Origin: Akkermansiaceae bacterium
GTDB taxonomy: Bacteria; Verrucomicrobiota; Verrucomicrobiia; Verrucomicrobiales; Akkermansiaceae
NCBI GenBank assembly: GCA_018676385.1
Contig: JABHEX010000123.1
Location: 1-19,833, forward strand
Direction: 5' to 3'
Length of the DNA: 19,833 bases
The notes below the pieces were generated by a model that was not told the DNA's origin, ran no database searches, and was given only the letters and a program-made list of their open reading frames with translations. A program made the position numbers and the translations under genes. Numbering within the stretch: position 1 is the stretch's first letter; every line of letters starts with the position of its first letter. Of this stretch, positions 14,994 to 19,833 are shown piece after piece.

Positions 14994-15686
14994 TTAGATT
15001 CTTCCGTTTGATGCAAATGAGTAATACGGTTGGGCTCGATTATCTGCAGGCCTTCCAATGATCATATGATCAACGAAGCGAACACGCAGGATACTGGATG
15101 CCTCAGCGAGGTTTCGTGTTAAATGGATATCTTGCTTACTCGGGCTGGGATCACCGGAAGGATGATTATGAACTAATACAAATGCAGACGCACAATTGAT
15201 TAGCACATGATGTAGCACATCACGTGGTTCGCAAAGTGCCATGTTTGCATTACCAACACTGAGTTCTATTATTCGAGTGGCACACAACTTACTATCCAAT
15301 AATATGATAAGAACATGTTCTTTGCGCTCGTATGCCATTCTTGGTGCAACGGCATCGTAAATAGCGTCCGAGCTACTCATTGGAGTCCGAGCCATCTTTT
15401 CATTCGCAGTGCGGGCACCTAGCTCAAATGCCGCAAGCAGCTGAGCTGCCTTCGCAGGGCCTAATCCATGCTCCAATGAGAGCTCTTTTACTGTCAGACC
15501 TCCAAGCTCACTCAGGCTCCCATGTTTTTTGAGTAATTTTCTACCCACCTCTATCGCACTACTGCCTTTGACACCCACTCTAAGAAATATAGCGAGCAAC
15601 TCGGCATCACTGACTGAAGACGCGCCCAAACGCGCCAATCGCTCACGCGGACGTTCATTTTTTGGCAAGTCTGGAATTTTTGCCAT
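14994..15686 (-). CDS. radC: RadC family JAB/MPN-domain protein
   Basis: A 230-residue RadC: N-terminal PxNERPRERLARLGASSVSDAELLAIFL (helix-hairpin-helix-like region to about 100), then the JAB metalloprotease-like domain with VLVHNHPSGDPSPSKQD (170-186). H173, H175 and D186 form the zinc-binding JAMM set. The C-terminal VDHMIIG (205-211) is also a family signature. Despite the historical name, a DNA repair role for RadC is unproven in model organisms. It starts eight bases after the ispF stop, so the two are almost surely co-transcribed; the sulfatase start is 31 bases beyond its stop. Nothing is missing relative to the family. Confidence 0.95.
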   Translation of the reverse strand: MAKIPDLPKNERPRERLARLGASSVSDAELLAIFLRVGVKGSSAIEVGRKLLKKHGSLSELGGLTVKELSLEHGLGPAKAAQLLAAFELGARTANEKMARTPMSSSDAIYDAVAPRMAYERKEHVLIILLDSKLCATRIIELSVGNANMALCEPRDVLHHVLINCASAFVLVHNHPSGDPSPSKQDIHLTRNLAEASSILRVRFVDHMIIGRPADNRAQPYYSFASNGRI

Positions 15687-15694
15687 CGTGTAAA

Positions 15695-16174
15695 TTACTC
15701 AGGAAGCTTGATCATAGCAGATGCCAGCGCGGCGATACCTTCCTTGCGGCCAACAAAGCCCATGGTCTCATTTGTTGTCGCCTTGATTCCTACCTGGCTG
15801 GACATAATTCCGAGAGCAGACGCTATGTTTATTTTCATTTCCTCAGCATAGCCCAATACCTTTGGTGCCTCTGCAATCATCGTGGAATCAATATTCTGAA
15901 TGACTGCACCTCTCTCATCACCAAGCTCACGACACTTTTCCAAAATCTTAAGCGAAGAAATACCCTCGATACTATCGTCATCTGGTGGGAAATAATAACC
16001 AATATCAGCTAATCCAAGACAACCTAAAATTGCGTCCGCAATCGCATGACTCAACACATCAGCATCTGAGTGCCCTGACAAACCATGACTATGCGGTATT
16101 TCAACGCCACCCAAAATCAACGGGCGACCTTCAGCAAATTGGTGAACATCATATCCTATTCCTGTGCGGTACAT
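15695..16174 (-). CDS. ispF: 2-C-methyl-D-erythritol 2,4-cyclodiphosphate synthase (IspF)
   Basis: Catalyses cyclisation of CDP-methylerythritol phosphate to MEcPP in the MEP route to isoprenoids. The 159 residues equal the E. coli length. Zinc ligands are D9 and H11 (GYDVH) and H43 (VLSHAIAD), with GHSDADVL (34-41) between them. DIGYYFPPDD (57-66), STMIAEAPK (96-104) and IKATTNETMGFVGRKEGIAA (128-147) complete the family pattern, covering the cytidine and Mg-binding loops. It stands as a separate gene, not fused to IspD. It leads the minus-strand run into radC, sulfatase and lpxA. Only 35 bases separate its ATG from the terminator of the upstream fkp-like gene, leaving little room for its own promoter. 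Confidence 0.96.
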   Translation of the reverse strand: MYRTGIGYDVHQFAEGRPLILGGVEIPHSHGLSGHSDADVLSHAIADAILGCLGLADIGYYFPPDDDSIEGISSLKILEKCRELGDERGAVIQNIDSTMIAEAPKVLGYAEEMKINIASALGIMSSQVGIKATTNETMGFVGRKEGIAALASAMIKLPE

Positions 16175-16209
16175 ATTAATTGGTAATTGATCGTTGAGCC
16201 GGAAATATC

Positions 16210-16243
16210 AAAAAAGGCTACCCCAAATCGTCAGGGTAGCCTT
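16210..16243 (-). terminator. Rho-independent terminator of the FKBP gene
   Basis: Read on the minus strand, GGCTACCC and GGGTAGCC (16234-16241 and 16216-16223) form a perfect eight-pair stem with a ten-base loop, extended by AA/TT pairs, followed by six T residues (16210-16215). It lies about 35 bases after the FKBP stop codon and 35 bases before the ispF ATG, so it separates the two transcription units. Confidence 0.9.
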
Positions 16244-16278
16244 GGTTAAATTGTGCCACAGAGCAACCCTTGAATTTA

Positions 16279-17157
16279 TTATGGCTTTTTCTTCGAGGTT
16301 GGCTTGGGTGGAGCGGGAACTTGCACGGGAGGTGTAGTGGCACTGGCTCTTGCGCGTGCTGGTGGGCTTGGCTGAATCGTAGGTGCGGCAGGCGCTGACT
16401 TAATATCAATCAGTTCGATTTCGAAAATCAACACGCTGTTGGGTCCTCCAGGACCTCTGGGTGATGCCCCGTAACCCAGCGCGGATGGAATGAAAATTTT
16501 CCACTTGGCGCCTACTGGCATTGTTTGAAGTGCTTCAGCAAACCCAGGGACAACCTGCAAAGTAAATTCGGCAGGCTTACCATCAGGCTGGTGTTTGATG
16601 GAGCTATCGAACTCTTCACCGTTGATAAGCGAACCTTTGTAGTGAAGGACAAATTTGGTGCCAGTGTCCTGTGCGCCGCCTGCAGGAGCAACGTATTTTC
16701 TGTCGCTCCCTTTGTTAATGATTTCGTATTGCAAGCCGCTGGAGGTCGTTTTGACCCCTTCACGTTTTCCATTGGTATCAAGGAAGGCTTTGTTGTCAGC
16801 CAATTTTTTTTGGGCAAGTTTGTCGGCGCGATCCTTAGCAAGGCCTTGTAACATTTGCATCGCTGCACGCATTTTTTCTTCTGAAATTTCTGGCTTCTCA
16901 CCCTTGAGCCCAGCCATAAGCCCTCTTAAAAGCTCGTCCGTATTGAACTCATTCTCTCCAAATCCTGCTCCATTCAAACCTTGACCCTGCTGGTGACCCA
17001 GTACGTATGAGCCAATCTTAAAGGCTTCTTCTTTTGATATTTTTGGTGCGGCTGGCGGCATTGGAATTGACGGCGGAGCCGGTGCTTGTGCGCAGACTTG
17101 TCCCGCAGATATGATTCCTGCCAATGCAAGGGAAATGGATTTATGTTTCGTTTTCAT
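16279..17157 (-). CDS. Secreted FKBP-type peptidyl-prolyl cis-trans isomerase (FkpA/Mip-like)
   Basis: Folding helper of the periplasm that isomerises X-Pro bonds. The 292-residue precursor has a signal peptide (about 1-23, cleavage at VCA/Q), a short Pro-rich linker, an Fkp-N dimerisation region (about 41-125, EEAFKIGSYVLGHQQGQGL and AMQMLQGLAKDRADKL) and the FKBP domain (about 140-252). Active-site aromatic positions are visible: HYKG (172-175), EEFDSS (181-186), FTL (198-200), VVPGF (202-206), LGYG (227-230) and LIFEIEL (243-249). After residue 253 a 40-residue tail rich in Pro, Ala and Lys extends beyond the usual end (APPKPTSKKKP), possibly for wall or nucleic-acid contact. It is monocistronic, with its own terminator, and diverges from creB. 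Confidence 0.94.
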   Translation of the reverse strand: MKTKHKSISLALAGIISAGQVCAQAPAPPSIPMPPAAPKISKEEAFKIGSYVLGHQQGQGLNGAGFGENEFNTDELLRGLMAGLKGEKPEISEEKMRAAMQMLQGLAKDRADKLAQKKLADNKAFLDTNGKREGVKTTSSGLQYEIINKGSDRKYVAPAGGAQDTGTKFVLHYKGSLINGEEFDSSIKHQPDGKPAEFTLQVVPGFAEALQTMPVGAKWKIFIPSALGYGASPRGPGGPNSVLIFEIELIDIKSAPAAPTIQPSPPARARASATTPPVQVPAPPKPTSKKKP

Positions 17158-17247
17158 AAAGTATTGTTAATTTGTAATCGGGTCACAAACTAGTGGCGTA
17201 AATTCAAGCTGTCGAGTGGTTTATCCTACGATCCAAGATATTTGGTG

Positions 17248-17276
17248 TTGGGAAGTTTTCGTTGTAACCCTAATAT
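17248..17276 (+). promoter_or_regulatory. Possible creB promoter placing the start site at the ATG
   Basis: TTGGGA (17248-17253), a 17-base spacer and TAATAT (17271-17276) form a moderate sigma70-like promoter, each hexamer matching four of six consensus bases. The predicted start site, about seven bases after the -10 box, falls on the creB ATG at 17283. No ribosome-binding sequence precedes that ATG, which is consistent with a leaderless message. The hexamers are imperfect, so chance is possible. Confidence 0.35.
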
Positions 17277-17282
17277 TTACCC

Positions 17283-17966
17283 ATGCCAAAAATTTTATTA
17301 GTCGAAGACGAGAGATCCATTGCGGAAAACCTGATCTACGCGCTGGAAACTGAGCACTTCGAGGTATTACACACGACTACAGGCTGTTCCGCACTGAAGG
17401 TCCTAGATGATTCATTTCAGCTCGCCATTCTCGATGTCGGCTTACCAGACATGTCGGGCTTCGACCTCTGCAAAGCAATCAGAAAAAACTCTGGGCTTCC
17501 ATTGCTATTTCTTACTGCCAGAGACTCTGAGGTTGATCGTATTCTTGGCCTTGAGCTAGGCGGTGACGACTACGTCACTAAGCCATTCAGCCCCAGAGAG
17601 ATTGCTGCCAGAGTGCGTGCCATTCTGAGGCGCGGCTCACCTCATAATCGATCAAAAAAAACCCAAAAGCCAACAGATGCGCTATATCACAATGAAGACA
17701 CCATGACCATTACTAGTCATGGACAAGCGCTCGCTCTCACAGCGCACGAGTATAAACTATTAGCCGCATTCATGACTCAGCCGGGGCGAATCTTCACTCG
17801 AGAACAATTATTAGAAAAAGCATGGGTAGGCCCCGGCTCCGCGATGGACCGCACAGTTGATGCTCATATCAAGTCACTACGCGCCAAACTCCGCGCCTGC
17901 ACTCCGGATGGCAGCGATCCTATTGAGACAAGACGTGGACTGGGCTACACACTTAACCCGGATTAA
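17283..17966 (+). CDS. creB: Response regulator CreB (OmpR/PhoB family)
   Basis: DNA-binding transcription factor controlled by CreC. The 227 residues comprise a receiver domain (3-115) and a winged-helix domain (about 135-225). Phosphorylation-site residues are E8 and D9, D51 (AILDVGLPDMSGFDLC), T78 and K100 (GGDDYVTKPFSPREIAARV). The DNA-binding part shows LTAHEYKLLAAFM, FTREQLLEKAW and the recognition-helix region DRTVDAHIKSLRAKLRA. DVGLPDMSGF, FLTARDSEVDRILGLELG and KPFSPREI resemble E. coli CreB more closely than PhoB or OmpR, and the adjacent CreC supports the name. In enterobacteria CreB binds direct TTCAC repeats; I found no tandem TTCAC pair in the intergenic regions here. The creC gene starts six bases after its stop. 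Confidence 0.9.
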   Translation: MPKILLVEDERSIAENLIYALETEHFEVLHTTTGCSALKVLDDSFQLAILDVGLPDMSGFDLCKAIRKNSGLPLLFLTARDSEVDRILGLELGGDDYVTKPFSPREIAARVRAILRRGSPHNRSKKTQKPTDALYHNEDTMTITSHGQALALTAHEYKLLAAFMTQPGRIFTREQLLEKAWVGPGSAMDRTVDAHIKSLRAKLRACTPDGSDPIETRRGLGYTLNPD

Positions 17967-17972
17967 TCAACG

Positions 17973-19415
17973 ATGCGCCTGACAAGAGTTACTCTATTTT
18001 TTCTCGCGCTCATCATTGGGTTCGGGTTTTACCGCTTATTCGATTTCTTATTGGATGATATCGATGCTCAAACCTTCCAAGCGACCGAAGAGGTTATGGT
18101 GGATACGGCTCACGTGATGGCGGGTATGATCGAAAACGAGCTTAAGAAAGGGAAAGAGCAAGACATTCGGTTACTACGCGGTGCCTTTTCACAGGCACAG
18201 TCACACACGCTAGAAGCAAAAATTCACAAACATACCAAAACACGCATTGGATTAAATGCATACTTAACCGATTCAAAAGGGATTGTCATATTCGACTCCG
18301 ATAATGGCCGCCGTGAAGGACAAGACCTATCGCGCTACAATGATGTCTTGCGAACTCTAAACGGGGGCTACGGAGCGCGCTCATCACGTGAGGATGACAA
18401 TAACCCAGAAAGCTCTATTCTTTACGTCGCCGCCCCTGTCAAATCAGACGATACAATTATAGCGGTTTTAACGATCTATAAACCTCAAGCGGACGTTCTC
18501 AACTTTATTACTGATCGCCGCCGAGACATTCTCACAGCCACTCTCTCCATAGGCGGCGGCGTCATCTTATTAACCGGTGCAGTCTTTATCTGGTTATTCC
18601 AGCCAATCGGCCGACTCACGTGCTATGCACGCTCGATTTCCAAGGGTGAACGCTTGCCCATACCATCACTCGGGAAAGGCAGGGAGGTCAACACCCTCGG
18701 CAAAGCGCTTCACAACATGCGTGAGACACTCGAAGGCCGCCGCTATGTAGAGAACTACGTCTCCACATTAACTCACGAACTTAAAAGTCCAATGGCTGCC
18801 ATCAAGGGGGCAGCAGAACTATTAGAAGAGGATATGCCTGCAGATAAACGCCAACGTTTTCTGACGAATATCCAGCGTGAAACCGCAAGGAGTGAGAGTC
18901 TCATAAAAGATCTGCTACGCCTCGTAGAATTGGAAAGAAAACCACACCTTGAACACAAACGCTCAATCAATCTGACCCGCCTGTGCCATGAAATTACTAA
19001 TGAGTGCAGCCACAGGCTTATCGTTAAAAATCTGTCGCTGAAATGCACTTTTCAAGAAAGCATTCACATTTCTGGTGACACCATGATACTTCGCCTCGCA
19101 CTGATCAACTTGCTGGATAATGCCATCGGATTCTCTCCGAATGGTAAAGCAATTATGTTTAAGCTGAAAAAATCTGATACGCACGTGCAGGTCTCCATTA
19201 CCGATCAGGGACTTGGCCTGCCAGATTACGCTGAACAACGTGTTTTTGAGCACTTTTACTCACTAACAAGGCCTGGATCTGACCAGAAAGGAACAGGACT
19301 AGGGTTACCACTTGTGCGTGAGGCGATCAAATTACACGGCGGTGAAGTTTCTCTAGAAAATCATCCCAGCGGCGGCTGTGTGGCAACTATTCTTATCCCG
19401 CATTCGGTATCTTAA
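17973..19415 (+). CDS. creC: Sensor histidine kinase CreC
   Basis: Inner-membrane sensor that phosphorylates CreB. The 480 residues show a first membrane helix (about 5-27), a periplasmic sensor domain (about 30-185) with YLTDSKGIVIFDSDNGRR and the CreC-typical GGYGARSSRED and YVAAPVK, and a second membrane helix (about 187-209). HAMP follows (about 211-260), then the dimerisation domain with H268 in LTHELKSPMAAIKGAAELL and the ATPase domain with N383 (LLDNAIGFSPNG), D411-x-G and KGTGLGLPLV (439-448). All catalytic boxes are intact. The periplasmic motifs and lengths match E. coli CreC closely, so the signal may also relate to carbon metabolism or envelope stress, but this is inferred. The expected partner creD is not found in the 418 bases after it. 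Confidence 0.92.
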   Translation: MRLTRVTLFFLALIIGFGFYRLFDFLLDDIDAQTFQATEEVMVDTAHVMAGMIENELKKGKEQDIRLLRGAFSQAQSHTLEAKIHKHTKTRIGLNAYLTDSKGIVIFDSDNGRREGQDLSRYNDVLRTLNGGYGARSSREDDNNPESSILYVAAPVKSDDTIIAVLTIYKPQADVLNFITDRRRDILTATLSIGGGVILLTGAVFIWLFQPIGRLTCYARSISKGERLPIPSLGKGREVNTLGKALHNMRETLEGRRYVENYVSTLTHELKSPMAAIKGAAELLEEDMPADKRQRFLTNIQRETARSESLIKDLLRLVELERKPHLEHKRSINLTRLCHEITNECSHRLIVKNLSLKCTFQESIHISGDTMILRLALINLLDNAIGFSPNGKAIMFKLKKSDTHVQVSITDQGLGLPDYAEQRVFEHFYSLTRPGSDQKGTGLGLPLVREAIKLHGGEVSLENHPSGGCVATILIPHSVS

Positions 19416-19618
19416 CCCCCAATTAACCTGATGCACTGGGATGCAATACATATTGATCAACAGCATGGACAATAAATAATGAATGTGCCATTACCTATGT
19501 TCATTAAACTAAAAATAGCTAAACCATTTTTAAATTGAATAAACAAACGGCAAGCAACGTCTCAATAACAGCAAAGTAGAATCTAGCTTGGATACACCAC
19601 ATTAACCTAAATCCATTT

Positions 19619-19833
19619 ATGAAAATTTTTGTTTTTCTCATCACCATTAGCATCTCACTGGTAAGTTCTTCAGCCAGTCCTAAAAAATCTCTACTCAACA
19701 ACGACCCAGACGTCATTTATCTGGAAGAACACATAGGCCGCTCAATCACCTTGCTCGTGGTTCAACCAACCACCGTCTATGCAACCAAAAAAGGCAAAAA
19801 CGGACGCCGTCTTGGTTTATTTAAGACAAACAC
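19619..19833 (+). CDS. Secreted protein of unknown function, N-terminal part, cut by window edge
   Basis: An open frame of 71 complete codons from ATG 19619 runs off the right edge. It starts with a clear signal peptide (MKIFVFLITISISLVSSSA, likely cut after SSA at residues 17-19). The mature part begins SPKKSLLNNDPDVIYLEEHIG and continues with ITLLVVQPTTVYATKKGKNGRRLG, alternating beta-like stretches with basic loops. I do not recognise the family. It is not CreD, which begins with a membrane helix and belongs to a polytopic family. The 203-base gap after creC (19416-19618) is AT-rich and contains no terminator hairpin or gene that I can see; transcription from creC or from its own promoter are both possible. 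Confidence 0.6.
   Translation, partial: MKIFVFLITISISLVSSSASPKKSLLNNDPDVIYLEEHIGRSITLLVVQPTTVYATKKGKNGRRLGLFKTN

Noticed and set aside
1..19833. Mobile element, CRISPR array, prophage, tRNA or rRNA
   Set aside because: No transposase, integrase, regularly spaced repeats, cloverleaf-like segments or rRNA-like stretches were seen on either strand.

Overview
The window reads as ordinary chromosomal DNA of a Gram-negative bacterium with an outer membrane (LpxA, lipoprotein, periplasmic FKBP isomerase and amidase) and the MEP isoprenoid pathway (IspF). A secreted formylglycine-type sulfatase, a CreBC two-component pair, a TIGR03663-type membrane glycosyltransferase-like protein and a kinase-like/FGE-like fusion protein together point to the Verrucomicrobiota (PVC group). 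That placement is an inference from family content; no rRNA or other decisive marker is present. I see no tRNA, rRNA, CRISPR array, insertion sequence, integrase or phage gene. Coding density is high and no gene-free gap exceeds about 220 bases.

Layout. (1) 1-3808, envelope glycoconjugate and redox block: a truncated family 2 glycosyltransferase (-) diverges across a 34-base gap, holding a perfect inverted repeat, from a TIGR03663 membrane protein (+). An ApbE-like FMN transferase (+) follows and overlaps tail to tail with a UPF0104/AglD-type membrane protein (-). (2) 3874-6516, maintenance and stress: rmuC (-), a Mn-type superoxide dismutase (+) with a cysteine-rich tail, a strong terminator, and a small lipoprotein (-). 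(3) 6736-8070: pabB (-) for folate synthesis. (4) 8149-12559: four same-strand genes, namely a membrane TPR-like protein, a membrane pseudokinase-FGE fusion, a secreted beta-rich protein and a periplasmic N-acetylmuramoyl-L-alanine amidase. This is the least explained part and looks like an envelope module. (5) 12641-16174, minus strand, transcribed in the order ispF, radC, sulfatase, lpxA with short gaps. (6) 16279-17157: a secreted FKBP prolyl isomerase with a clear terminator. (7) 17283-19415: creB-creC, followed at the right edge by the start of an unknown secreted protein instead of creD.

How the parts may work together. The GT2, TIGR03663 and UPF0104 proteins fit one lipid-linked sugar pathway, in which a cytoplasmic transferase loads a polyprenyl carrier and a membrane transferase uses it. 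The 8149-12559 module combines catalytically dead sensor-like domains with a peptidoglycan hydrolase, so I infer regulation or scaffolding of wall cleavage. The strongest leads are this pseudokinase-FGE/amidase module, the Cys-rich tail of the superoxide dismutase, the palindrome between the divergent glycosyltransferase genes, and a possible leaderless creB transcript.
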